Positions 25,782-37,392 of a stretch of 64,000 nucleotides of DNA are shown in pieces. Each line of letters opens with the position of its first letter. Position 1 is the stretch's first letter. Source of the stretch: Pseudomonadota bacterium. GTDB lineage: Bacteria; Pseudomonadota; Alphaproteobacteria; Acetobacterales; Acetobacteraceae. The notes beneath the pieces were generated by a model that was not told where the DNA came from, made no database searches, and saw only the letters and a list, made by a program, of their open reading frames with translations. Location of the stretch: assembly GCA_021809435.1 (NCBI GenBank), contig JAKBAD010000002.1, positions 542,836-606,835 on the forward strand. Reading direction: 5' to 3'. The position numbers and the translations under genes are program-made.

Positions 25782-26159
25782 CTACTGGCAGTCATCCCCC
25801 CGGAATGTCACGCCCAGCACCTTGCCGTTCTGCACGGCAAAGGTCGCCTCGCAGCGCCACACCATCATATCCTGGGGCATCGGCTCCACCAGCACCGGCC
25901 CGCCATAGCCGCCCCAATAGGGCCCGCCCCAGGGTTGGTAAAACGCCATCCCGCCGCCCGGCACCAGCTGGCCCCGGGCCCGCACATAAGCCAGATACTC
26001 ATAGCCATTCAGGCTGATCTGCTTATCCGGCACGCCCAAATCCTGCACCAGCCTGGTCTCGGGCGCGCCCACAAAGGCGGTCATCTGCGCGCGGTATCCC
26101 GGCCCTCGCGCACACCCCGCCACACTCAACAGCATCAATAGCGGTAAAATCTTCTTCAT
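25782..26159 (-). CDS. Hypothetical lipoprotein
   Basis: A protein of 125 residues with lipoprotein signal MKKILPLLMLLSVAGC (lipobox SVAGC). The mature part has FVGAPETRLVQDLGVPDKQISLNGYEYLAY, a SmpA/OmlA-like feature, then a Gly/Pro/Trp/Tyr-rich stretch and a C-terminal WRCEATFAVQNGKVLGVTFRGDDC. ATG 26159 is preferred to 26174. Function unknown; outer-membrane anchorage is likely. Confidence 0.8.
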   Translation of the reverse strand: MKKILPLLMLLSVAGCARGPGYRAQMTAFVGAPETRLVQDLGVPDKQISLNGYEYLAYVRARGQLVPGGGMAFYQPWGGPYWGGYGGPVLVEPMPQDMMVWRCEATFAVQNGKVLGVTFRGDDCQ

Positions 26160-26199
26160 GGCGCTTCTATACACCCCTCAACGTAACATGTTGATGACA

Positions 26200-27162
26200 T
26201 TACATAGGCAGCCATAAAATATCGGCAATACGCCGGGCATTGGTGGCCAGCATCACCAGCCGGTCAAACCCCAGCGCAATGCCCGCGCAGGCTGGCAGCC
26301 GGCCAACCGCCTCCAAAAATCCCTCATCCAGCTCCCAATCGGGGCCATAAAGCGCATGGCGCCGGGCCCGGTCGGCCATAAAGCGCGCGCGCTGCTGGGG
26401 CGCGTCGGTCAGTTCCACAAAGGCATTGGCCAGCTCCATGCCGCACACATAAAGCTCAAACCGCTCCGCCACGCGCGGGTCTCGCGGGCACACGCGGGCC
26501 AGCGCCGCCTGGGCCACCGGCCAATGGGTCAAAAACGTCGCCCGCGCGCGGCCCAAATGCGGTTCCACCTTCTCGAGCATCAACCGGAAGAACAAATCCT
26601 CCCAGTCCTCGCCCGCCCGCAGCCGCACCCCGGCCTCTGCCGCCAACGCTCCGGCATCGCCCGCCGTGCCCAGCACATCGGCTCCCACATAGCGCTCAAA
26701 CGCCTCGGCCACGGTCAAAAATTCCGGCTCATCGAGGCGCGTGGTCACGCCCCGGCACGTCACCTCGGGCGCCAGCACGGCCTTGAGCAGCGCGAAGCTC
26801 TCGGCCATCAGCGCGCCCATGTCATCATGCAGCGCATACCATTCCAGCATGGTGAATTCCGGCGCATGCGTGTCCGACCACGGCTCATCGCGCCACACCC
26901 GCGCCATCTGAAACAGCGGCCCCGCGCCCCCCGCCAGCAGCTTTTTCATGGCGAATTCCGGCGAGGTATGCAGCCATTCGCCGTGCCCCGCGGGCCGGGC
27001 GCGCAAATGCACCTCCTCGCCGGGCGCGGCCACCGCGCAGGGCGTCTCGGCCTCCATATAGCCTCGGGCGCCAAAAAATGCCCTCACCGCGCGCGCCATC
27101 TCGGCGCGCCGGCGCAGCATTGGCATGCGGTCTTCAATGGTCTTCCAGGATTGTCCGCTCAT
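26200..27162 (-). CDS. epmA: EF-P beta-lysylation aminoacylase EpmA
   Basis: Class II lysyl-tRNA synthetase-like enzyme without the tRNA-binding domain (320 residues). It activates (R)-beta-lysine and attaches it to the conserved Lys of EF-P. Motif 2 region: FQMARVWRDEPWSDTHAPEFTMLEWY. Motif 3 region: CAGIALGFDRLVML. The start ATG 27162 is 24 bp from the divergent epmB start. Its substrate, efp, is in the same window at 52.5 kb. Confidence 0.94.
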   Translation of the reverse strand: MSGQSWKTIEDRMPMLRRRAEMARAVRAFFGARGYMEAETPCAVAAPGEEVHLRARPAGHGEWLHTSPEFAMKKLLAGGAGPLFQMARVWRDEPWSDTHAPEFTMLEWYALHDDMGALMAESFALLKAVLAPEVTCRGVTTRLDEPEFLTVAEAFERYVGADVLGTAGDAGALAAEAGVRLRAGEDWEDLFFRLMLEKVEPHLGRARATFLTHWPVAQAALARVCPRDPRVAERFELYVCGMELANAFVELTDAPQQRARFMADRARRHALYGPDWELDEGFLEAVGRLPACAGIALGFDRLVMLATNARRIADILWLPM

Positions 27163-27185
27163 GACGAAGCCTCTACATCGCCCCG

Positions 27186-28148
27186 ATGCCAGACGCGACC
27201 CCACCCCGCACCCTCAAAACCCCGGCCGAGCTGATCGCGGCCGGGCTGCTGCCCGCGGCCGCCCGCGCCGGCGCCGAGGATGTGGCCGCGCGCTACGCCA
27301 TCGCCGTGCCGCCCGCGCTGGCCGCGCGCATCACCGCCCCCACCGACCCGCTCGGCCTGCAATTCCTCCCCGACCCCGCCGAGCTGACCCTGGCGCCCCA
27401 TGAGAGCGCCGACCCCATCGCCGATGACGCGCTCTCGCCGCTGCCCGGCATCGTCCACCGCTACCCCGACCGCGCGCTCCTCAAGCCCCTGCTGGCCTGC
27501 CCGGTCTATTGCCGCTTCTGCTTCCGCCGCGAGCAGGTCGGGCCCGACGGCGGCCTGCTCAGCGCCGCCCAGCTCGAGGCCGCGTTTGATTATCTCGAAA
27601 CCCACACCGGCCTGCGTGAGGTGATCCTCACCGGCGGCGATCCGCTCATCCTCTCGCCCCGCCGGCTCTCGGCCCTCCTCAAACGGCTCGACGCCATCCC
27701 CCATATCGAGCTTTTGCGCATCCATACCCGCGTGCCCGTGGCCACGCCCGAAACCATCACCCCCGCCCTGCTGGCCGCGCTCGAGACCGAAAAACCCCTC
27801 TATATCGCGGTGCATGCCAACCATGCGGCCGAATTCTCCCCCGCCAGCTTCGCCGCCACCCGCGCGCTCACCCGCCAGGGCATCGTGCTGCTTGGCCAAT
27901 CCGTGCTGCTCAAGGGCGTGAACGACACCGAAGCCGCCCTGGCCGAGCTGTTCCGCACCATGCTGCGCGCGCGCATCAAACCCTATTACCTGCACCAGCT
28001 CGACCCCGCCCCCGGCACCGCGCGCTTCCATGTGCCGCCAGAGCGCGGGCGCGCCTTGCTGGCCGCTCTGCGCGGCCACATCTCAGGCACGGCCTTCCCC
28101 ACCTATATCCTCGACCGCCCCGGCGGCCTCGGCAAAATCCCGCTCTGA
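27186..28148 (+). CDS. epmB: EF-P beta-lysylation protein EpmB (lysine 2,3-aminomutase-like)
   Basis: Radical SAM and PLP enzyme of 320 residues that turns L-alpha-lysine into beta-lysine for EpmA. The cluster motif is CPVYCRFCFRR (C-x3-C-x2-C), followed by GGDPLILS and LHQLDPAPGTARF. The length is that of EpmB rather than the longer catabolic KamA. Divergent from epmA with a shared promoter region of only 23 bp. Confidence 0.94.
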   Translation: MPDATPPRTLKTPAELIAAGLLPAAARAGAEDVAARYAIAVPPALAARITAPTDPLGLQFLPDPAELTLAPHESADPIADDALSPLPGIVHRYPDRALLKPLLACPVYCRFCFRREQVGPDGGLLSAAQLEAAFDYLETHTGLREVILTGGDPLILSPRRLSALLKRLDAIPHIELLRIHTRVPVATPETITPALLAALETEKPLYIAVHANHAAEFSPASFAATRALTRQGIVLLGQSVLLKGVNDTEAALAELFRTMLRARIKPYYLHQLDPAPGTARFHVPPERGRALLAALRGHISGTAFPTYILDRPGGLGKIPL

Positions 28149-28191
28149 TCGCCCCCCGGCGCTGGCCAAAAAGGCCGGCCCCGGGCAGGCT

Positions 28192-28965
28192 TCAAAAGAG
28201 CATTTTCACGCCCACCAGCGCCAAAATCGCCCCCATGCCGAATTTCAGCAGCGCATCGGGCGCCCAGCGCGCCAGCAGCGAACCGGCGATAATCCCCGGC
28301 ACCGAGCCCATCAGCAACGCCCCCAGCAGCCCGAAGTGAATCGTTCCCAGCCACCAATGGCCAACCCCCGCCAGCAGCGTCAGCGGCACGGCATGGGCAA
28401 TGTCCGAACCCACAATCCGCACCATCGGCAAACGCGGATAGAGACTAACCAGCGCCACCGTGCCCAACGCCCCCGCGCCCACGCTCGAGAGCGTCACCAG
28501 CACGCCCAGCATGCCCCCCACCAGCATCGTCATCCAGGCCGGGCTCTCACGCTCCAGCCGCGGAAACCGCGCCGAAATCTTGCCAATGATCCAGCCCTTG
28601 AACAGCAGCGATACCGCCGAAAGCAGCAGCGCCACCCCCAGCGTGGTGCTCATCATCTGGCCCACCGCATGGCTCTCGGCACCCAAATGCGCCATCACCA
28701 GCAAAGACAGCCCCGTCATCGGCACCGAGCCCACCGCCAGCCGGCGCACAATCCGCCACTCCACGGTCTTGCCGGCCGAATGAACCGTGGTGCCCACGCT
28801 TTTGGTGGCGGCCGCGAACAACAGATCGGTGCCCACGGCGCTGGCCGGGTGCAGGCCAAACCCCAACACCAGCAGCGGCGTCATCAACGAGCCTCCGCCC
28901 ACCCCGGTCATGCCCACCAGCAGCCCCACCAGAAGCCCCGAACCCACATAAGCCGGTGAAATCAT
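28192..28965 (-). CDS. TauE/SafE (TSUP) family permease
   Basis: A membrane protein of 257 residues with about seven helices. It has the TSUP repeat motif GMTGVGGGSLMTPLL in the first half and a weaker one (SSVGAGALGTVALVSLYP) in the second. The family exports sulfite, sulfoacetate or other organosulfonates. Two sulfur-related genes (rhodanese, cysK) lie elsewhere in the window, but no operon link exists. Confidence 0.9.
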   Translation of the reverse strand: MISPAYVGSGLLVGLLVGMTGVGGGSLMTPLLVLGFGLHPASAVGTDLLFAAATKSVGTTVHSAGKTVEWRIVRRLAVGSVPMTGLSLLVMAHLGAESHAVGQMMSTTLGVALLLSAVSLLFKGWIIGKISARFPRLERESPAWMTMLVGGMLGVLVTLSSVGAGALGTVALVSLYPRLPMVRIVGSDIAHAVPLTLLAGVGHWWLGTIHFGLLGALLMGSVPGIIAGSLLARWAPDALLKFGMGAILALVGVKMLF

Positions 28966-29042
28966 TATAATCCCTATAGTGTCTGTCGAGTGACCTTACC
29001 CGGCCTCATGGCAACACTCAATTCCCTATCGGCAAACAAAGT

Positions 29043-29945
29043 TTATGCCCGTGGATGCGCCCGCCGCCACACCGCCATCAGCTGGCTCGTCTCCACATCC
29101 GTATAACGCTGGGTGGTCGAGAGCGAATTATGTCCCAGCAACTCCTGAATGGCCCTCAAATCCGCGCCATGCGCCAGCAAATGCGTGGCAAATGAATGCC
29201 TGAGCGCATGGGGCGTGGCATATTCGGGCAAGCCCTGCAGCCGCCGGTAATCGCGCAGCTGCTTTTGCGCCACGCCCGCGTTCAGCCGCCCGCCGCGCAC
29301 GCCGGTAAAGAGCGGCGCATCGGCGCGCGCCTGGGGGTGGTGTTTCAGCCACGCGGCCAGCCCCTGGCGCACAATCGGCAACAGCGGCACCAGCCGCATC
29401 TTGCCGCCCTTGCCCGTCACCCGCAGCGCGTCGTCGCTGGCTGGCAAATCGCCCACATCCAGCGCCAGAGCCTCCGAAATCCGCAACCCCGCGCCATAAA
29501 GCAGCAGCATCAGCGCCTCGTCGCGGGCCTGCGTCGCGGCCACGTCGCTCACCTCGCCAATCTCTTCCACCACCGCGCGCGCCTGCGCCTCCGAGAGCGC
29601 CTTGGGCAGCGGGCGTTTGGGTCTGGGGCGCGCGATCAACTCCAGCGCCACGGTGCTCACCCCGTGGCGGGCCTTCAGAAACCGGTAAAACGTCTTCAAC
29701 GCCGAGAGCTTGCGCGCCCGCGTGGCGTTGATATCCCCCCTGGCTGCCGCGCGGGCCAAAAAGGCGCGCACATCGGCGGCGCTCACGGCGCCCAGCGCGC
29801 CCAGCCCGGCCTCGGCGCCCATGCTTTCGCTCATATGCGCCAAAAACGCCCGCACATCGCGGGCATAGGTCTCAACCGTCAGGCCCCTGGCGCGGCGCTC
29901 AAGCCCGAGCCAGGCGCAAAATTCTCCAACCAGCGTGTCAGACAA
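29043..29945 (-). CDS. xerC: Tyrosine recombinase XerC
   Basis: Site-specific recombinase of 300 residues that resolves chromosome dimers with XerD. It has a SAM-like N-terminal core-binding domain and the catalytic set: Arg in GLRISEAL, Lys in [19 protein letters not shown] (His and Arg), His in [13 protein letters not shown] with the Tyr nucleophile. The start is TTG 29945, overlapping the transaldolase stop by 8 bp. Not linked to an integron or phage. Confidence 0.95.
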   Translation of the reverse strand: MSDTLVGEFCAWLGLERRARGLTVETYARDVRAFLAHMSESMGAEAGLGALGAVSAADVRAFLARAAARGDINATRARKLSALKTFYRFLKARHGVSTVALELIARPRPKRPLPKALSEAQARAVVEEIGEVSDVAATQARDEALMLLLYGAGLRISEALALDVGDLPASDDALRVTGKGGKMRLVPLLPIVRQGLAAWLKHHPQARADAPLFTGVRGGRLNAGVAQKQLRDYRRLQGLPEYATPHALRHSFATHLLAHGADLRAIQELLGHNSLSTTQRYTDVETSQLMAVWRRAHPRA

Positions 29946-30594
29946 TGCTCTGGCCGGTGGCCGCCCAGTCCTTCAAAAACGCGGCCAGCCCCTTGTCGGT
30001 CAGCGGGTGGTTATAGAGCTGCTTGATCACATTGGGCGGAATCGTCGCCACATCGGCGCCCATCTTGGCCGCCTCGATCAGATGGATCGGATGGCGGATG
30101 GAGGCCGCCAGCACCTCGGTCTTGATATTGGGGTAATTGGCGTAAATCTGCACGATATCGGCAATCAGCCCCATGCCGTCATGGCCGATATCGTCGAGCC
30201 GGCCAATGAAGGGTGAAATAAACGCCGCACCCGCCTTGGCGGCCAGCAGCGCCTGGGCGGCGCTGAAGCACAGCGTCACATTCACCATCACGCCATCCTG
30301 CGAGAGCGCATGGCAGGTTTTCAGCCCATCCACCGTCAGCGGCACCTTAATCGCCACATTGGGCGCGATCTTGCGCAGCACCGCGGCCTCTTTCATCATC
30401 TGCCCATGCTCGGTGGCGGCCACCTCGGCGCTCACCGGCCCGCTCACCACCTCGCAAATCTCGGCGATCACGTCCAAAATCCTGCGCCCCGACTTGGCGA
30501 TCAGCGACGGGTTGGTGGTCACGCCATCCAGCAGGCCGGTCTCGGCCAGCTCACGGATTTCGTTGATCTCGGCGGTATCGACAAAGAATTTCAT
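29938..30594 (-). CDS. Fructose-6-phosphate aldolase / short transaldolase
   Basis: A protein of 218 residues of the FSA/TalC short transaldolase group. It begins [18 protein letters not shown] with the conserved Asp, has [14 protein letters not shown], the Schiff-base Lys in NVAIKVPLT, and [14 protein letters not shown]. It may work as transaldolase in the pentose phosphate pathway, since many bacteria use this short form; FSA activity depends on an active-site residue that I have not resolved. The open frame extends upstream but homology begins at ATG 30594. Confidence 0.93.
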   Translation of the reverse strand: MKFFVDTAEINEIRELAETGLLDGVTTNPSLIAKSGRRILDVIAEICEVVSGPVSAEVAATEHGQMMKEAAVLRKIAPNVAIKVPLTVDGLKTCHALSQDGVMVNVTLCFSAAQALLAAKAGAAFISPFIGRLDDIGHDGMGLIADIVQIYANYPNIKTEVLAASIRHPIHLIEAAKMGADVATIPPNVIKQLYNHPLTDKGLAAFLKDWAATGQSIV

Positions 30595-30638
30595 GGCACT
30601 CTTTCGGGTCAGGAGATGAATTGCGATAAGCATACAGC

Positions 30639-32621
30639 ATGGAGCCGCCCCCCCCAACAACCCGCGTCAGCGTATTGCTCCCCTTCAAATTCGGGGCCGC
30701 GTTCACGTACAGCACATCCAGCCCCCTCATGCCGGGCGCGGTGGTGCGCGTGCCGCTGGCGCGCCGCACGGTGGCCGGCGTGGTATGGGATGAACCGCCC
30801 GACCCCGCCATCACCACCAAACCCGTCACCTCTGTTCTCGATTTCCCGCCCTACCCCGCCGATCTGCGCCAGTTCATCGACTGGGTGAGCGCCTACACCC
30901 TCGCCCCCAAGGGCGACGTGCTGGCCCTCGCCCTCAAGCCGCCTTTGCTCGAGCCCCTCAAGCGCGCGGGCAAAACCATCGCCTTCACCCCCGCCAATGC
31001 CGCCCATCCCGGCCCCACCCTCTCGCCTGCCCAAACCCTCGCCGCCACCGCGCTCCGTGCCCGCGTCACCGCGCAAAGCTTCTCCGTCACCCTGCTCGAT
31101 GGCGTCACCGGTTCAGGCAAAACCGAGGTCTATCTCGAAGCCGTGGCCGAGGCGCTGCGGCTCAACAAGCAAATCCTGGTGCTGCTCCCCGAGATCGCCC
31201 TTTCCGTGCAGGCGGTGGCGCGCATCGGCGCGCGCTTTGGCGCCCAGCCCGCCGTCTGGCACTCCGACCTCACGCCCGCCCAGCGCCGCGAGACCCTGCG
31301 CGCGGTCGCCGAGGGCCGCGCCGACATCGTCATCGCCGCCCGCTCGGGCCTGTTTCTGCCCTTCGCCGATCTCGGCCTCATCGTGGTCGATGAAGAGCAC
31401 GAATCCGCCTTCAAACAGGAAGATGGCGTCATCTACCACGCGCGCGACATGGCGGTGGTGCGCGCCAAGCTGTGCGCGGCCCCCCTCATCCTGGTCAGCG
31501 CCACCCCAAGCCTGGAAACCGTCGAGAACGCCGCCTCAGGCCGCTATCACCGGCTCGACCTGCCCACCCGCCATGGCGGCGCGCTCATGCCCCAGGTCGA
31601 AGCCCTGGATCTGCGCGCCCACCCGCCCGAGCGCGGCCGTTTTCTCTCGCCGCTCCTGGTCTCTTCCATCGCCGAAACCTTGGCGCGCGGCGAGCAGGCC
31701 ATGCTGTTCCTCAACCGCCGGGGCTACGCGCCGCTCACCCTCTGCCGCGCCTGCGGCCACCGGCTCTCCTGCCCGCATTGCTCGGCCTGGCTGGTCGAGC
31801 ACAAAGCCTCGCCCCGGCTGTCATGCCATCATTGCGGCCACACGGTCCGCCGCCCCACACAGTGCCCCTCCTGCGACGCCGAAAACAGCTTCGTGCCCAT
31901 CGGTCCGGGCGTCGAGCGCATCGCCGAGGAAATCGCCCAGGATTTCCCCGACACCCCGCCCCTGATCATGGCCTCCGACCTCATCACCACCCCTCACCAG
32001 GCCGAGGCCGCCGCCCAGCGCATCGCCAACCGCGAGGTGAACATCATCATCGGCACGCAAATGGTCGCCAAGGGCTGGCATTTCCCCCACCTCACCCTGG
32101 TCGGCGTGGTCGATGCCGATCTGGGCTTAAGCGGCGGCGATCTGCGCGCGGGCGAGCACACGGTGCAAATGCTCCACCAGGTGGCGGGCCGCGCGGGGCG
32201 CGCCGAGGCCCCAGGCCGCGTGCTGCTGCAAAGCTTCGACCCCGACCACCCGGTCATCAAAGCCCTCATCTCGGGCGATCTGCCGCGCTTCCTGGCGCAA
32301 GAATCAGCCCAGCGCCGGCCCGGCCACTGGCCGCCCTTCGGGCGTCTGGCCGCGCTCATCATCTCCTCCGAAAAAGAGCGCGAAGCCGACGACATCGCCC
32401 GCGCCCTCGCCCGCACCGCGCCCCAAGGCCCCGGCATCACCGTGCTCGGCCCCGCGCCCGCGCCCATCGCGCTGCTGCGCGGGCGCTTCCGCCGCCGCCT
32501 GCTGCTCAAAACCACGCGCGAAATCGCGGTTCAGAAGCTGCTGCGCGCCTGGGTCGCGCAAACCCCCCTGCCGCGCGGCGCCCGGCTCGATATCGACATC
32601 GACCCGGTCTCCTTCATGTAG
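30639..32621 (+). CDS. priA: Primosomal replication restart helicase PriA
   Basis: DNA helicase of 660 residues that reloads the replisome at stalled forks. It has a 3'-end-binding N-terminal domain, Walker [16 protein letters not shown] in the Walker B, and the eight-Cys zinc-binding insert ([13 protein letters not shown]...CHHCGHTV...CPSC). C-terminal helicase motifs include [23 protein letters not shown] and QVAGRAGR. Divergent from the transaldolase gene. Its stop abuts the copZ stop. Confidence 0.96.
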   Translation: MEPPPPTTRVSVLLPFKFGAAFTYSTSSPLMPGAVVRVPLARRTVAGVVWDEPPDPAITTKPVTSVLDFPPYPADLRQFIDWVSAYTLAPKGDVLALALKPPLLEPLKRAGKTIAFTPANAAHPGPTLSPAQTLAATALRARVTAQSFSVTLLDGVTGSGKTEVYLEAVAEALRLNKQILVLLPEIALSVQAVARIGARFGAQPAVWHSDLTPAQRRETLRAVAEGRADIVIAARSGLFLPFADLGLIVVDEEHESAFKQEDGVIYHARDMAVVRAKLCAAPLILVSATPSLETVENAASGRYHRLDLPTRHGGALMPQVEALDLRAHPPERGRFLSPLLVSSIAETLARGEQAMLFLNRRGYAPLTLCRACGHRLSCPHCSAWLVEHKASPRLSCHHCGHTVRRPTQCPSCDAENSFVPIGPGVERIAEEIAQDFPDTPPLIMASDLITTPHQAEAAAQRIANREVNIIIGTQMVAKGWHFPHLTLVGVVDADLGLSGGDLRAGEHTVQMLHQVAGRAGRAEAPGRVLLQSFDPDHPVIKALISGDLPRFLAQESAQRRPGHWPPFGRLAALIISSEKEREADDIARALARTAPQGPGITVLGPAPAPIALLRGRFRRRLLLKTTREIAVQKLLRAWVAQTPLPRGARLDIDIDPVSFM

Positions 32622-32834
32622 TCAAATCACCGTCGCGTCGAACCCCGCGCCCTCGATGGCATCCTTATAAGCCTCGGGCGTCAGCAAACCCTTCACCCGC
32701 ACCCGCCGCGTCTCCAGCTCAGCCTCCACCAGCGCGCCCGGCTCGCGCGCCTTCACCGCCGCCTCAATCGCCTTCACACAGCCCCCGCAATGCATCTCCG
32801 GCACCGCGAACCCCTGCCATTCAGCTCCGGTCAT
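32622..32834 (-). CDS. copZ: Copper chaperone CopZ-like (HMA domain)
   Basis: An HMA protein of 70 residues with the metal site MHCGGC and the usual beta-alpha-beta-beta-alpha-beta length. It carries Cu(I) in the cytoplasm and passes it to CopA. The start follows AAGGAG. Divergent from copA, with a CueR-type box of its own in between. Confidence 0.92.
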   Translation of the reverse strand: MTGAEWQGFAVPEMHCGGCVKAIEAAVKAREPGALVEAELETRRVRVKGLLTPEAYKDAIEGAGFDATVI

Positions 32835-32870
32835 CGTCCGATCTCCTTACATCCAGCTTTTCATCAACCC

Positions 32871-32890
32871 TTCCATCATGGCAAGGTCAA
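32871..32890 (-). promoter_or_regulatory. CueR-type promoter/operator of copZ
   Basis: On the minus strand TTGACC (-35) is followed by TTGCCATGATGGAAGG, whose dyad CCTTGCC/GGAAGG matches CueR boxes. Confidence 0.65.
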
Positions 32891-32899
32891 GGGCGCCGC

Positions 32900-32931
32900 T
32901 TGACCCTCCCATCATGTCAACCTCATATAAT
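32900..32931 (+). promoter_or_regulatory. CueR-type promoter of copA
   Basis: -35 TTGACC (32900-32905), -10 TATAAT (32926-32931), spacer 20 bp, which is the overlong spacing typical of MerR-family promoters. The dyad TTGAC...GTCAA lies in the spacer. The -10 ends 6 bp before the copA ATG. Confidence 0.75.
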
Positions 32932-32936
32932 ACCCC

Positions 32937-34976
32937 ATGGACCAGCCAGCCCCCCCAACCCGCATCGAACTCGCCATTGGCGGCATGAGCTGCGCGGCCT
33001 GCGCCGCCCGGCTGGAAAAGCAGCTCAACAAAACCCCCGGTGTGCAAAATGCCCGGGTCAATTTCGCCACCGAGCGCGCCACCCTCACCGCCGCGCCCCA
33101 GGTCACGCCGCAAATCCTGGCCGGGGTGGTGGCCAAAACCGGCTTCACCGCCACCCCCGTCACCCAGCCCGCGCCAGACGATCATGGCCGCGAAGCCCTC
33201 GAGCTCGCCGCCGCCTTCGCCCTGGCATTGCCGCTCTGGGCGGGCATGGTCTGGCCACTGCCAGCCTGGCTGGCGCTCTGCCTGGCCAGCCTCTCGCAAA
33301 GCTGGCTGGCCGCGCGCTTCTATCGCGGCGCCTGGGCCTCTTTGCGCGCCGGCGCCGCCAACATGGACGTGCTGATCGCCCTCGGCACCACCGCCGCCTA
33401 CGGCCTCTCCCTGCATAATTTTCTCACCACCGGCCCGCTTTATTTCGACAGCGCGGTCTCCATCATCGCCTTCATCCGGCTGGGCAAATTCCTCGAATCG
33501 CGCATCAAGCGCCAAACCGCCTCGGCCCTCACCGGCCTCAAATCCCTGGCACCCGCCAACGCCCACCTGCAGGGTGGCGGCGACATCCCCGCCGCCACCC
33601 TGCAACCCGGCCAGATCATCGAAATCCGTCCCGCCGAGCGCATCCCGGCCGATGGCCTCATCACCCAGGGCCGCGCGCTCATCGATGAAAGCCTGCTCAC
33701 CGGCGAATCCCGCCCGCTCGCCAAATCCCCGGGCGATGCCCTGCTCGCCGGCGCCCTCAATCTCGATGGCCTGCTGTGCCTGCGCGTCACCGCGCGCCCG
33801 GGCGAGCATTTCATCGACCATCTGGCCCGTCTAGTCGCCGACGCCCAAGCCGCCAAACCGCCCTTCCAGCGGCTGGCGGACCGCATCGCCACCTGGTTCG
33901 TGCCCCTGGTGCTGGCGCTCGCCGCGCTCACCTTCACCGGCTGGTGGCTGCACGGCGCCCCGCCCGCCCGCGCGCTCATCGTCGCCGTCTCGGTGCTGGT
34001 CATCGCCTGCCCCTGCGCGCTCGGCCTCGCCACCCCCGCCGCCATCCTGGCCGCCACCCTGGCCGCCGCCAAGCGCGGCATCGTGCTGCGCGAGCCCGCC
34101 GCCCTCGAGCGCGCCGCCAAAATCGACCATATGGTGTTCGACAAAACCGGCACCCTCACCACCGGCGCCCTCAGCCTCGCCAAAACCGAGTGTTTCGCCA
34201 TTCCCGAGCCCGAGGCCCTCAGCCTCGCCGCCGCGCTGGCCGCCGCCAACCCCCACCCGCTCAGCGCCGCGCTCCGCCGCCCCGGCATCGCCGCCCCCCC
34301 CGACTTCACCCTCATCCCCGGCCAGGGCGTGCGCGGCACCATCGGCGGCGTCTCCTATCTGCTGGGCTCGGCCCACCTCATCCCCCAAGCCCCGCCCCGG
34401 CCGGGCGCCACCTTCCTGGCCCGCGAACACGGCCCCACCCTCGCCGCCTTCACCTTCACCGACGAGCTGCGCCCCCACGTGCCCGCCACCCTGGCGCGGC
34501 TCAAAACCATGGGCATCACCCCGCTCATCCTCACCGGCGACACTGAAGCCGCCACCCGCGCGCTGGGGCTGGACACCGCCCTCATCGCCTCCGCCACCCC
34601 AGAGCAAAAACTCGCGGCCATCCGCGCCCTGCAAGCCCAGGGGCACGCCGTCGCCATGCTGGGCGATGGCATCAACGACCTCGCCGCCCTGGCCGGCGCC
34701 GACCTCGCGCTCAGCCTCGCCACCGCCACCGATGCCGCCCAAGACAGTGCCGCCCTGCTGCTGCTCCGCCCCGACCCCGCCCTGGCCGCCGAGGCGCTCA
34801 GCCTCGCGCGCGCCGCCTGGCTTGTGCTCTGGCAGGGGCTGGCCTGGGCGCTGCTCTACAATGTCATCGCCATCCCCGCCGCCATGGCCGGGCTGCTCTC
34901 GCCCGGCCTCGCCGCCGCGGCCATGGCTGCCTCCTCGCTTTCGGTACTTGGCAACGCGCTGCGTCTGCGCCATTGA
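32937..34976 (+). CDS. copA: Cu(I)-translocating P1B-type ATPase CopA
   Basis: A protein of 679 residues that exports Cu(I). It has one N-terminal HMA domain (GGMSCAACAARLE), the transport motif ACPCALGLATP, phosphorylation motif DKTGTLTTG, HP motif in NPHPLSAAL, and GDGINDLAALAGAD. About eight helices. Its start codon probably coincides with the transcription start, so the mRNA would be leaderless. cueR follows 8 bp downstream. Confidence 0.96.
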   Translation: MDQPAPPTRIELAIGGMSCAACAARLEKQLNKTPGVQNARVNFATERATLTAAPQVTPQILAGVVAKTGFTATPVTQPAPDDHGREALELAAAFALALPLWAGMVWPLPAWLALCLASLSQSWLAARFYRGAWASLRAGAANMDVLIALGTTAAYGLSLHNFLTTGPLYFDSAVSIIAFIRLGKFLESRIKRQTASALTGLKSLAPANAHLQGGGDIPAATLQPGQIIEIRPAERIPADGLITQGRALIDESLLTGESRPLAKSPGDALLAGALNLDGLLCLRVTARPGEHFIDHLARLVADAQAAKPPFQRLADRIATWFVPLVLALAALTFTGWWLHGAPPARALIVAVSVLVIACPCALGLATPAAILAATLAAAKRGIVLREPAALERAAKIDHMVFDKTGTLTTGALSLAKTECFAIPEPEALSLAAALAAANPHPLSAALRRPGIAAPPDFTLIPGQGVRGTIGGVSYLLGSAHLIPQAPPRPGATFLAREHGPTLAAFTFTDELRPHVPATLARLKTMGITPLILTGDTEAATRALGLDTALIASATPEQKLAAIRALQAQGHAVAMLGDGINDLAALAGADLALSLATATDAAQDSAALLLLRPDPALAAEALSLARAAWLVLWQGLAWALLYNVIAIPAAMAGLLSPGLAAAAMAASSLSVLGNALRLRH

Positions 34977-34984
34977 AGTCCGGC

Positions 34985-35406
34985 ATGACATTGGTAACGA
35001 TCAAGCAGGCCTCCGAGGCCACGGGCGTCAGCCCCAAAATGATCCGCCACTACGAAAGTATCGGGCTGATCGCGGCGCCCACGCGCACCGAGAACGGCTA
35101 TCGTTATTACGGCCCCGACGATATCAACAGCCTCTGCTTCATCCGCCGCGCCCGCGATCTCGGCTTCCCCTTTGAAGACATCCGCCAGCTTCTCGCCCTC
35201 CTGCGCGACAAGCGCCGCTCCTCCGCCGAGGTCAAACAGATCGCGCTCCGCCACGTCGCCGAATTGGAAGCCAAAGCCGCCCAGCTCGCCACCATGAGCG
35301 AGGCCCTCAAGCGCCTGACCACCGTCTGCCCCGGCAATTCCTCCCCCAACTGCCCGATCCTGGACGCGCTCGCCCCGTCCCAGCAGGGCAAATTATGGTG
35401 TAATTC

Positions 35407-35410
<4 letters not shown>
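34985..35410 (+). CDS. cueR: MerR-family copper regulator CueR
   Basis: A Cu(I)-sensing regulator with an N-terminal MerR helix-turn-helix (VTIKQASEATGVSPKMIRHYESIGLI), a coiled-coil dimer helix, and the metal loop CPGNSSPNC (Cys-x7-Cys as in CueR), which has a Cys in place of the mercury-sensor layout. ATG 34985 is chosen; a TTG at 34973 overlaps the copA stop. Together with copA and the two operators it makes a complete copper-detoxification unit. Confidence 0.93.
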
Positions 35411-37272
<1,862 letters not shown>

Positions 37273-37334
37273 GCCTCACGGCGTTCGGGGCATGCGGCCC
37301 CCCAGTGATGCGGCCCCATGGGGGCCGCCTCTTC

Positions 37335-37374
37335 GCCGCCTTTTTTAAAAAAAAGGCGGCACCCAAAAAACTTC
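37335..37374 (-). repeat. AAGTTTTTTGGG-family hairpin
   Basis: GCCGCCTTTTTT-AA-AAAAAAGGCGGC, flanked on the right by ACCCAAAAAACTT. It reads in the minus direction, opposite to both neighbouring genes, so it is one of the two exceptions in the family. Confidence 0.65.
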
Positions 37375-37392
37375 AGAAATTTCCGGCCCGCC

